Assembly: GCF_905475395.1 (NCBI RefSeq)
Contig: NC_058339.1
Location: forward strand, 21,026,001-21,090,000
Reading direction: 5' to 3'
Origin: Chrysoperla carnea
Taxonomy: Eukaryota; Arthropoda; Insecta; Neuroptera; Chrysopidae
Length of the DNA stretch: 64,000 nucleotides
The position numbers were made by a program, and so were the translations under genes. A model generated the notes under the pieces. That model was not told where the DNA came from. It ran no database searches and saw only the letters and a list, made by a program, of their open reading frames with translations. How positions within the stretch are numbered: position 1 is the first letter of the stretch; each line of letters begins with the position of its first letter. Positions 24,087-64,000 of this stretch are shown here, in pieces.

Positions 24087-27000
24087 TTTAATAGAGCATA
24101 CCAGAAAACTTTCTCAATTAAAACATTTAAACCAAGTTATAGAAATTACGAAAAATTCTTGTTTTAATAAAAAAAATAACTTTGTTGGCGGTAAAATACT
24201 TAGCTTTGATGCATGAAGAAAGACAAGTTGCTAAGAAATTTGTTAAAAGTGAAATAATTTTTATTTTACAATGTCGAAACTAATTCTTTAAAATATTTTA
24301 ATAATTTAAAGTTATTTTACAAAGAAAAACAATTCCCTTTTCTTAACCGCACTTTTGTTTGGCATTTACACTATTTACATCGTTGTCTTGTTTGAGAATA
24401 GAGATGGCTGCTGATTTGCGTTGCTTGCCACATGCATCATAGTTGGTGTTAACATGCAAGATGTCGTTGGAATACAGGCTTCCATTCACATTGTGAGCCG
24501 GCATTGACCAACGGTCGTTATTTTGGAGATATTTTTGTTATTTCCTTTTAATTCAGCACTGCAGGAATGAATATTTAGGAACAAATAAAGAATTTCAATT
24601 GTCTTGAACTTCACTCAAATTTTCGGGTCTCTCATTCCTCAGAAATGCAGAAACTATTAATACTACCCACTCACTGCATTTCATATATCGCACAATAAGA
24701 AAATTAAAGCTATGCGTCGACCTTGGACCGAATATCGTACATCATGATTAAAGACCTTGGATCCAATATCGTGCATCAAGATTCAAGAGTGCTATTCTCC
24801 AGACTTGATCACCAGTTATCGGGTATTGACAGATATAGTTAGGAGGTCTTTTTGAACTTTTTAATTAGCAAGAAAATATACGAGTGTGAACTTTCAAGAT
24901 ATTTGAAATCGAAACATAATGCACAGTTGAACTCCAGTCAATACGAGCTCTATAATTGGCCAAGTATTGCTGACTGTCACATAGTAGGTATATTAACTGC
25001 TTATTATTATTGCTGATACAGAATTTTTTGCAATTTTGCAGTTTTGCAAATTGCAGCATTATATAGTACGCTAGACTTGTATGCGCAGAATCATCGACTA
25101 TCTAGTTTATGTAGTTAATTTGAATAAAATTTTTACATCAAAATAATTATTTTAATTTATCCTGTTTTGCACCGATCTTAGTTTAATTATTGGATCTGAT
25201 TTGATCATATACTCACGCTACATAAACCGAAAACTTGTTCGAAAAGTCTAGTTCTCCAATCTATTATTCCCCACCCCTATTTACCTACTATTAATATTAT
25301 CTGTGGTTTTAATTGTCTTAGTCTTCTAGAGTTGTTGATAAATCGTGTTTGCCTGGGTATTAGGTTGAATAGGGTCAGGTAACGAAAATCGCAGCTAATA
25401 ATCGACAGTTCTTCCCATTTGGAACTTCGCCTGAAATGTAGATTAAGGTGTACAATTTTAAAAACGTTTAAACAATTGTGTTAACTATTTTTTCAAATTA
25501 AACGAAAAAGAAAGTTAGTTTATCGATTATATAATGTTGTTTTTATTTAATAAATTAAGCTTTTTACATCTATAATATAAATGTACAGTATACACAAATT
25601 ATTTGGCTAGCTAATTGTATATATTATCCGTAATCAAAATCAGTTTATTAAACTATGATTATGTTCTTTTTTTAACAATAATGCTGGGACGTTGCCAGAA
25701 GGAGGGGCAGCTATACTCCTCTAAACTTCCACGAAAGATGGAACTTTGTATCTCTGTGGGATTATGCATCATGTTTGACCTTCGCAAATCCTTCGAATTT
25801 GATTTTTTTTACTTTTAGAATTTTTTAATTTTATATTTTACAACTATAATTTTTATCTATCCTCCAGCCTGCTCATCCTCCCTTTGGTCAACGCACTAGC
25901 GCCGCCCTTACAATAGTTTATACACTATTCACACTGATTGTGAATAAAGAAGGGTAGTTTTATTACACTGTAATGGCACCACCCTTTTCTATTTACACTC
26001 AGTGTACTACACAGAGTCGAAAAAGAACAAACTGGTTATTTCATCAATGGGTCTCAGAACAAGGTAGGTTAGAATCTCGCCATACCTGAGGAATTACATT
26101 TATTAAATAAAAGCGATTTCACGTTTTAACTTTGATAAATTTCTTTGATTGAATTAGTACAACTTGGATTGCAGAATGTTCGATTCCCAAAAAATTAAAT
26201 AAAAATTATTTTTATCTTCCCGGACGCTTTTGTCTCCGGGAAGAGCGACTTTTGAGGCTGGCTTTTATGTGACTCAGAAGTTGGTAAATATGGCTAGGAA
26301 TTCCTTACTTGCGGCTATGGAATAAAGAAAAATAGTATGCAGTCCATGACTAGAATATTGAAAAACTCAACATTCTGGTTTAGGGGAGTGATATACTATA
26401 GTTATCCCTACAGTTTACTATAAAATAGTTAATTTATCTCAAAATAGATCTATGATGATATAGATTTCTGCTTTTACTGATTTGGAAATTTTTTCAGCCT
26501 ATTGATAATGTTTTTATTGAAGCTTTACGCCAAAGCTGCTTTTAGCCACGGACAAAATTTTGGTGGCATGAAAGAACATTGTCAAGCTGTTTCAATGGTC
26601 AAAGGACCATCCACTAAAGGACTACAACAGAAGTTGTAGATGTTAAAATGCTATTCTTCAGATATGCTGAATTTCTAACATAGATTTTACCGTAGGTACT
26701 AAATTGTTCTGAAAAGGCTCATTGTTATTTTTGATAAATTTTTACTTTTATCAACAGAAATAGGTAAATAATACAAGAATATTTAAAATTTGCAATAATA
26801 TAGGCCACTCTGCAACTTTATTAAAATTTCGTATTTCCAATAACAAACTAATTACAAATGTACATAAACAAAAACATATACTTGATAATAAAAATTTTCG
26901 CTGCTCACACTTTCTACACTTTTCAAAAATGTTGCTTTTTGAGCTTGATCAATTATGTATGGAAATATGGACTCGGAGGTCAGAATTCTATTGCGATACT

Positions 27001-27119
27001 TAATATATGTTTTATCACCTTTTTCGCTGATTGTCTCATATCCTCAATTATCTGAAGCAGCTGAATTCGCTACGGAATTGGTTAAACTAATATACTTTGT
27101 GATTATTTGGATATTAATA
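24087..27119. other. Intergenic region upstream of the zinc-finger gene
   Basis: The zinc-finger promoter should lie just right of 24086 but no TATA or initiator can be assigned. A 34-bp tandem duplication (gaccttgga..caatatcg..) sits at 24719-24787. No second gene is visible. Confidence 0.5.
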
Positions 27120-27124
27120 TTATA

Positions 27125-27440
27125 AACTAGCTTGGTATCCGCCCGCTTCACTGGGCTTAAAAGTAAAAACCACTGCTTTTTAGCCTCCACCTCTCTTAAT
27201 CTCACTTATTCCTCTTCCATAACATGGAAAGGGATTATTTTACACAGCTAAAATATATGCACAGTTTTCATTTTTTTTAAGTTCAAATAGTCATAATTCA
27301 TTGAGTAGATCAGAAAAGATGGCCATGAATTGTTTTTACTATTTTAAATTTTTACAGAAATCTTTAATGTATGGTAAATGGTTCAAATGAGCTATATTGT
27401 TGTACTGTTTCATCCAAATCCATTCGGTAGTTTTTGACTA
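27125..27440 (+). repeat. Mobile-element remnant
   Basis: It starts with actagcttggtatccgcccg then cttcactgggct, and ends with catccaaatccattcggtag. These two boundary-type sequences are familiar from interspersed repeats in many insect genomes. No coding sequence is visible and the class is uncertain. Confidence 0.45.
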
Positions 27441-27451
27441 CATTACACTAC

Positions 27452-27500
27452 AGTAGAGTCTCATTAATCCGTCGATTCAGGACTTTCCGGCACCCTCCTC
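27452..27500 (+). mobile_element. Solo pogo/Tigger-like terminal sequence
   Basis: TA is followed by cagtagagtctcattaatcc, which resembles the termini of pogo/Tigger-type elements (CAGTAGAGTCTC..TAATCCG). No matching inverted end was found nearby, so this is a truncated relic. Confidence 0.5.
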
Positions 27501-30500
27501 TCTGCAGTAAAACTAGTATTGGATGTAATATAGTAACAACCAAAGAGAAAAGATAGAGGAGAAGGTCGCGTATACAGGCACGAATGCCATCTGGTATTTG
27601 TGTCCAAGTACTAAAGTACTGTCAAACCAGTTTAAATCTGTATTTACATAAAATTTTATATTTTTCTTTTGTATTGAATGGAATAAACTTTAATAATTTC
27701 AATTTTTCGTTATCAATTACTTTTTGCATATTCCTACTTTTAAATTTAAATTTAATTCAATGGGTTATCCCGCGCATTTTACATTTTTATGACTGAACAC
27801 AATCATTAGAGGCTTTGAAACTCGTATACTCTTTTTAACATTCCCAGTAATGGAAGCCTTCTCCTCAACTAGCGACTAAATGGCAAACATTTGTATCATT
27901 ATAGGAAATACTTTGTATACTTGGCATATACCTTGGACTACTATTGATTGTTGCAGAAAGTGTTGGCAACGAAAACAAATGTATTAGCAGTTCTTTTATA
28001 ATTTATCTTTTTTGTACAATTGACATCAGAAAGTTGGTATAAATTTATTTGATCGAAATTCGTATTTATAAGTACGAATAAGATTCTCGGTGTTGCAACC
28101 TGCAAAAACATCGTTTGTGATGTTCTAGGCAATAACAATAAGTCTTACAGACAGTTATTAATTAAAAACATTTTCCCTTGATGCAAAATTTCCCTTGATA
28201 TAAATCAATCAAATAATTTATATGATGTCAAATATAAATTCATTTCATTATTGAAACAAATACTTATCGCCTACTACTGACTTCATCATTTACTTCTTAC
28301 AGTAAGGGCACATGTAATCTAACCGTCATCGTACAGGGGGTCTTCATAAATACTATCCAAAATTTCTTAGCTCAAATAGTCCAAAACCCAACTATGTTAA
28401 ATTTATGACAAGGCATTACAAATTTGAGATACTCATTACGATAAATTCATTCTTTAATAATTTATTTTTTTATTTCAAGAATTAATGTGATTACTGAAAA
28501 AGCTATTAAAGATTATTTAAACCAGATATTTCCAGCTGCAATTATTTGTACTGCTTTGAGTTGTAAATAAAAGAAGAAATGAAGTCTCATTATAGGTCTT
28601 GTTATAAGTCTCAATTTTATAATAACCGTAAAAGCAAATTTAATTAATGTACAAACATATACTTTCAATGACGTTTATACAAAACATATATATACATACA
28701 TAAATATTATTTTCCTAAAATATTTTTTGGAAACGTAAATCAGTTTTCCAGTGTTTTTACCAAAGGTCCGTAGATAGAATAATTGATCGAATATGGTCTT
28801 TCCAATGTACATTTGTGCTAGGACTCAACATGGCGTTTGCAAAACGATTGTAAAAATAAATCCCAATGAGGTATAAATTTTAGTAAGAATTACACTAGCT
28901 TTAAACATCTGGAAAAATAGTAATCTTTGCGAAGACCTGACTACAATCATTATTCTATTTCCGAATCTTAGTTTTCACTATATTGATAGAAAAGTAAGTA
29001 AAGATGTGTTTGACGTGGCTGACGCTTGACGTTGAGTTGGAACGTCAAATTATGTCATGAGGTCAGTTTAGATCGTGCTGCCATCTGGGAAAAAACTTAG
29101 TAGCGTCACATCGTAAAAAGTTATTCTCAGGATTAATTTTGACAGTACTGGCAAAATAAAGTAGGTATATCTCGAGATACCGACTTTCGATATTAATAAA
29201 CTTCTTTGTCGTTCATTTCTACGATTTGGGGCTGTACATAACTCTATTTTTTTTAGGTAGGTGGAGCCGTGGAATCCTAACTTGACGCACAAAGCCAGCG
29301 TTAAGCGTTATCATGAGCTTACATCTTAAGAAAAGATTGATAGTCGTGATATAGTCAATGGTATTTTTTCAAAACAAGCAACCTTTTCATAAAAAACATG
29401 TAATATTTCTTGGGAAGTATGGAGACACAAAGATTAAATAGTTTTGTTTTTTAACATGCACAAAGATTCTGATATCTTCAACTTTTTATTTAAATTTTTC
29501 TTTACATGCAAGTTATTGTTTCACCGTTTGGTCCATAATTAATCAGCTGTTTTTCGTTAAAAAACAAATTAAAAAACCTATTTTAAAGTATCCCGTATTA
29601 TAATAATATTCAGGGTAATTGATTAAATTTATTAGGGTTATACATCAATATACATAAAGTGCAAAATTAATATTAAAATTTAAAAAAAATTTTTGTATAT
29701 ATTTAATTAACAAGAAATAAACCAATATGAACGGCTGTGGTTGCCGAATAAAAATTCGTTTTGAATGTCCACGCATCTCTAGACATTTAATTCTATTCAG
29801 CTGTGTTCGGTAAACAGGCCTTGTATCTCAAAAACGGTGAGTTTTAGGAAAAAATATCACAAGACAAAAGTGCTTAGAATAGCCCAAAATATAAGGTACA
29901 ATGACTGTTTTCTCAATTAATTTTCAGCAGAATTGGACGAACTTCTAAGTGCGCGCATGGAAAAATCTCATTTTCTAATCAATATGACATTCATACGAAC
30001 ATACTAATAAATATAACACTCAACATTTTGAGCCGGTCCCATAAAAAATCATATTTTTCCATAGAATTGCTATCTTTCGGCCTTTATCCGTCTTCATTTC
30101 TTAGATTAATGCTTAGGAAGGTCAAAACCACTAAATTAAAAAATATTTGAATGTAACTGAAATTAGCAATTGAGATATACAAATATTTGATTGTATATAG
30201 GTTAAAATCTGTACTGATTTAATTAACTACTAAATAATTCAACAAATAATATTATTTACTAATAAATATGACTTACTTTTAGTCTTAGCACACTGCAAAA
30301 TACATGCGCCGCATTGTACACACAATATGTGACATTTATATTTAATATATATCTTATATTATGTTCATTTCCGTGAGCACAAGATAGCTGTGAGCCTTAG
30401 AACACGGCTATTTATTATGTTATTTTAGTGTTTACTTAGTTCGAATCCAGCAACAGCAGCATAATTTTTTTTAAAAGTTATTATTATATGTAACCCTATT

Positions 30501-31218
30501 GGATTTTTTTTATCTATTAGGTTTTTGAATCTTGAAAGTTTCTTCCTTTTTTTTGATAACTCTGTATTGTTTTAATTACGAGTTTGTTAGGTTGAGTTTG
30601 TCGACTATAGAAGAGTTGGTTGGATTCTGAAGCTTTTAGCCCTTGCGTTAAAAAATGAGACACTATTACAGAAAATAGAGATATTAAAGCCATAATATAT
30701 GTATAAAAGTTCAAGTTAAAATTTTTCCAAATGTATTCCGCGGTGTGCTAGGACTAGAAGTAAGTTAAATATGTGTAGTAATAACTGTATTAATAATTTA
30801 AAATCTTTTTAAAGTTAAAACAATTTTACAATATTTTTTTTTATACATGTAACTTAATTTTAATAAACATTTATTTTTCTTTGGCTATTTAACTTTTTGT
30901 TTAATCATATCTACAACAACCAGAATCATAACTGTAAGTCTGAGTGATAAGTTTACATAATTATACATACACGATAAAGAACCTCGCACTTAGAATTCTG
31001 ATTGTTGGAAGATTCAAACTGTACAAACATAGTATGCAAGACTCCTTAACAAAATTGATATGTCATAAAATTATTCTTAATACATAAAATATTATTAATT
31101 ATACCAATAATAACAATGATCTAGTGCTTTGATACATTTGATTGTGTAAAGTTATCTATGAATGCATCGATAGAGGTTTTACAATGTTTGAAAAAACTGA
31201 AAATTATCCAAGAACATC
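27501..31218. other. Intergenic A/T-rich DNA
   Basis: No gene is recognised. The segment 29003-29310 is richer in G/C and has related gcttgacgt / cttgacgc blocks at its ends, possibly an old element. The short reading frames here match no family. Confidence 0.45.
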
Positions 31219-31695
31219 ATTTCAAATGTATCCACCTTTATTAACTCTTGATCTGATGTCATTATTGTTTTGAGAGAAAACACTTCGATTTAGATGTCGA
31301 GGGAGAAGTTAAAAAATGGTATATAGAGAATTTTAGGTTTCATCTTTTCACCCCCAGTCACTTAACTTTGAAATTTCAAAGAGGACCTCCTACCTTGTGA
31401 TATCTCATTTGAAAAGGCATACAATTTTCTATGTCAGCCATGATAAAAAAATTGAAATAGATCGATTGGTTCTTAGATACACAGAAATTAAATAATTACT
31501 CTTGACCTGATGTGAAGAACCAATGCAATGGATCGATTTTATTTTTTTCTATTTTGGTGGAATAGATAATTTTTTTCCTTTAAAATGAGGTATCACAAGT
31601 TTGGGGGTGGGTTGGGGAGAAGTTAATCGACGTGTTTTCACTCAAAACAATATCACATCAGATCAAGAGTTAACAAGGGTGAATTCTTTTGAAAT
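31219..31695. mobile_element. Foldback element, about 477 bp
   Basis: The left arm (atttcaaatgtatccacctt then tattaactcttgatctgatg) pairs with the right arm, which ends catcagatcaagagttaaca then agggtgaattcttttgaaat. Further pairing joins ttttgagagaaaacac with gtgttttcactcaaaa, and gatatctcatttgaaa (31398-) with aaaatgaggtatcaca (31582-). No coding sequence is present. Confidence 0.8.
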
Positions 31696-34334
31696 AAACA
31701 TAAATATAATATAAAATGTAATATTTATTTTAGTTATATTTTTACTAATGGAATATTGAGTAAGTATACTTTATTTAATAAGAAAAATGATGTCAGCTAA
31801 ATTTACGACTCTGGACTTTTTACAGCAGTTTATTTGTTCGAGGTAATTTTCTGTGATTTTTCGCAAGTTTCAGGGGGTTATTTCGGCTTTAAATTGGCAG
31901 ATGTTACCTTTTAGGTGCTTCAACGTTGCACGTTTGTTTATATAGACGAGAATCTTTAGGTCCAACACTGGCTTACAATGTTTTGGCTTGAATGAGGTCT
32001 CGTGGATAAGAGACAATATTCGCGAAGTTTTTACTGATTAGGATACCAAAGCACTAGTGCATAATAAATTTTTGTTGCACAAAATAAACTTAGGTAAACT
32101 GTTTGAAAGTGTTTTATTTTTGTATATAATTTCACAGTAATGTAATTATACATTTACGATACATAAGAACGTAATAAAACGTTTTAAGACAAATGATATT
32201 CATTAAAGAATTAAAGGTACTTAATTAATTATTCGTTTATTTTTTATTTATTTTACAAATCATATTGATTTTACAAATTGCTACTGATGGTTACTTGCAA
32301 TAGATTTTATGATGCATATATATTTTTATTATCGTTCTTATGTTTAAAATAAAGTACGTTAAACGTGAATGTTTGGACTGTTTACGTGGAAATAGTTATA
32401 CAAAAAATTTTTTTTAAATAAATAGTTCGTATTCGTTTTACATCCACCCAGTAATATAGCAGGAGTACAAAGATTCACGTGTTGAATAGAAATGAACAGT
32501 TTGTAAATTAAAAAAATTATCAAAGAAATTTAGTTCGATTTATTTAACAAATTTGATTGTTATTTTCGCACTCTATGTCAGATTTTATTTTTATATTACA
32601 CATTTATAAATTTCCTGAATTGATCAGATTAACTTAGATGTTTCCTGTCTGTACTTCCTGTTATTAAAATGTATCTTATTTAGTATTTGAATATTTGACC
32701 AGGCATGTAATCTGAGCACCGTTTTCGTAAAGGTGAATTGTATTTATGTATGTTGATACTGACAAAAAAATTAGTCCTTGAACAAACTGGTTAATGTGCG
32801 ATAGCTGTTGTAAAACCTTTCAAGAAAAAAAAGACTTATAATAATTGATTTCCAAAAAACCATATTATAGATTATTATAAATTTAGAAATAATATATGCT
32901 TGGTTAAATTGATATTGAACAAGAAGCTGTTAGCTCAATATGTTTCTGAAAATTTTTATAGTGGCTTTTCATTCAAAATTTCAATTTGATTTCCCAGATA
33001 TAAAGTCAAACTGTTGTTTTTAAAACGGAAACAACTTTTTTATTAAAATGAAGATTGTTTTAAAGAAAATATGACCAATGATGATGACCAACATGATCCA
33101 ATGACAGACGCTACATAATTCTATTCATGCTAAAGGCAACGTAAGACGACCAAAGTATCTTTGTCGGAACTTTTACTAGGACGAAAGTTTTAAACTTTTA
33201 ACCAATACTAATTGAATGATCGATCATCTGTATAAATATTATATTTGAATAAAATTATGTTTTTAGACAGTTTGAGCTTTAAATTTATAAATTGCAAATT
33301 TAGTAATCTCAAGGGTAAGGAGTAACGCTGTACCCATGAAACTCAATCTAGTTGGTATTTAAATTAATATAATACAACAAAATTATCACAATATAATACA
33401 ATTTCTTAAGAAAAAAATAGGTAAATATATATTCTTGAAGAGGAACTGTTGATTTGTCTTTTTATAGGTACTCTTAGTAGGTACCTAATAGGAATCATCA
33501 AATCAAAATCACGTTCATCATTTTGTGAGAGATTTCCTTTTTACGTAATATGAAACATAATATAATAAATTTATAATGTTTTTCAATAAATATATATAAA
33601 TCAAATAATATTGTACATTATATTATTATTTGTGTATTTATATAAACCATAGGCGTTTATACAGGATTAGTGGGGGGACGAAAATTTTTTTTGATAATAT
33701 TTTCAAAAAGCTAATTAAAAAAAGTAACGTAACGTAAGAGTTGAAATTTATTATTAGAAATAATGTATGTATACTCATTGTCAAAAAAAATGCCACAGTT
33801 AAAACATTCTAAGCGTACTCATCATATGTTATGTTATAATAGTAACACTTAGAATGTTTTAAAACGAGCATTTTTTTTTGACATTGAGTATACATCGCGA
33901 CTTAAAGTCTCTGTGCTAAAGAACTGGTCCTTTTCTAACAACGTTCTATTATTCGGCAAAATGAGATTTAATCTAACGTAAGATGGGAGGGGGGATTCGA
34001 GAAACCTTATGTATGCTTACGTGGAGGGAGGGGAGGGGTCTAAAATTGTCAAAATTATGCTTACGTAATTAAGGAATGCCCCTCCCCCCAGGACAGGCTT
34101 CTTATTGCAATAAACAATGATGAATTCCAATAAAAAAGTAAAATTGATTGTTTTATGTATGTTTTCTCCAAAATTTGCATAATTGATGTGAACATTATCA
34201 TGACACCGATCGCGATGAATACTTACTCACAAAATAGAATAATATACTCCTGTATTAAAACATCAATCATATAAATGAATGTTCTGTATAAATGTGTGTA
34301 CTGTGCGTGGGTTAAATAATATAATTATTTGTAT
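31696..34334. other. Intergenic region between mobile elements and the Rab26 3' end
   Basis: The sequence is A/T-rich. It includes a hairpin MITE at 33767-33895 and a G-rich segment at about 33985-34088 (ggagggagggg ... cttacgtaattaaggaatgc then cccctcccc) that resembles a DNA-transposon end. The 3' UTR of Rab26 extends leftward from 34334; its end is not assignable. Confidence 0.5.
33767..33895. mobile_element. Hairpin MITE, 129 bp
   Basis: The inverted ends are atgtatactcattgtcaaaa (33767-) and ttttgacattgagtatacat (to 33895), with an inner pair aaaacattctaag / cttagaatgtttt. TA lies inside both palindromic ends, consistent with a tiny Tc1/mariner-type derivative. Confidence 0.8.
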
Positions 34335-63185
<28,851 letters not shown>

Positions 63186-64000
63186 TCTGGATACTGACTA
63201 CAGGAATATATACAAAAAATAAATAAGGATGTATACTTCTGTTTAAAAAAATTTTCTTAAGTTTTTACATTTAATATTATACAATTAATTAATTATAAGG
63301 GTAAAAGTTATTAATTGAAATTATATGAAACAACGTTAATTAAAAGAAAGAAATATACAAAAACTTCGATGAAGACAACGGTAAACATCTGTATACTATT
63401 AAGTTTTCCTCAGTTTTATTAGATCCCTTGTTGATACTTAAAGACTAAGAGCACATGCTAAAAATTTTCGGGTGAAATGACCTATCAGGAATCATGAAAA
63501 AGATGCTCCTACATGTAAAAGTAACTTTAAGCACCAGTTATGCGCGGTACAGTTGAGTATAGGTGAGACTACCAATGTCGCACCTCTTGATGTCTCACCC
63601 CTGTACCAGCAAATATATACGGATTCGCTGGATACTTACTCTGCATAAGTATTCGAAGCGATACATACCGTACAGAAATAAGAAATAAAATTTTTGGTCT
63701 CCCGCCAATTTGCAAAGCCCTACGTGATTTAGTAATAAAATTTTTCGATATCTGGCGTAGTTTTCAAAATTAAAAAATTGAAAATTTTGTTAAATTATTC
63801 AGCTTTAATTATTTCGAAAACCAAGGCACATATCGAAAAATTATATTCTTATTTTTCGTCTACATTCATGAAGTTATAACAAAATTCATCATCAAAGTTG
63901 AAAATAAGATAAAAATAATTTCAACCCTAAATCTACCCTACTCTTATATCCCTTATATGGACGGAGACACTTGGTGTTTTTTCTATTCTATGCCATTGCA

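Noticed and set aside
29003..29310. Terminal-inverted-repeat element around gcttgacgt / cttgacgc blocks
   Set aside because: The similarity is partly direct and partly inverted, short and inconsistent; no target-site duplication was found.

Overview
The window is nuclear DNA of an insect. It is strongly A/T-rich, its genes are split by GT-AG introns, it carries a ZAD-type C2H2 zinc-finger gene (a class typical of insects), and it is packed with small DNA transposons. I cannot name the species; a holometabolous insect is the most likely guess.

Three protein genes can be supported. (1) tob, + strand, 3344-4870: two coding exons, a 417-residue anti-proliferative BTG/Tob protein, followed by several kilobases of extremely A/T-rich 3' flank. 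(2) A ZAD plus C2H2 zinc-finger gene, - strand, 24086-19851: four coding exons, all junctions phase 0, 885 residues with 14 C-terminal fingers. (3) Rab26, - strand, 63185-34335: a small GTPase of secretory and synaptic vesicles that fills the right half of the window.

The best find is the exon structure of Rab26. The P-loop/switch I exon exists in two versions, both exactly 111 nt, both phase 0 at each end, both with good splice sites: one at 36873-36763 (standard Rab26 sequence) and one at 54378-54268 (P-loop intact but switch I altered). Each lies downstream of its own possible first coding exon (63185-62967 and 38293-38015). The order is 1A, P-loop A, 1B, P-loop B, common exons. This allows at least two GTPases with different N-termini and different effector-binding surfaces from one C-terminal half.

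The rest is mobile-element debris. It includes two hAT elements with perfect 8-bp target-site duplications (46385-47425 with a transposase remnant; 58899-59241 without coding sequence), a retrotransposon RNase H fragment enclosed in TA-flanked terminal inverted repeats (16967-17864), many foldback elements, a tRNA-like/SINE head, a palindrome carrying two hammerhead-like motifs (8167-8524), a 298-bp tandem repeat, and at least two dispersed repeat families. No CRISPR, operon, rRNA or intact tRNA gene is visible.
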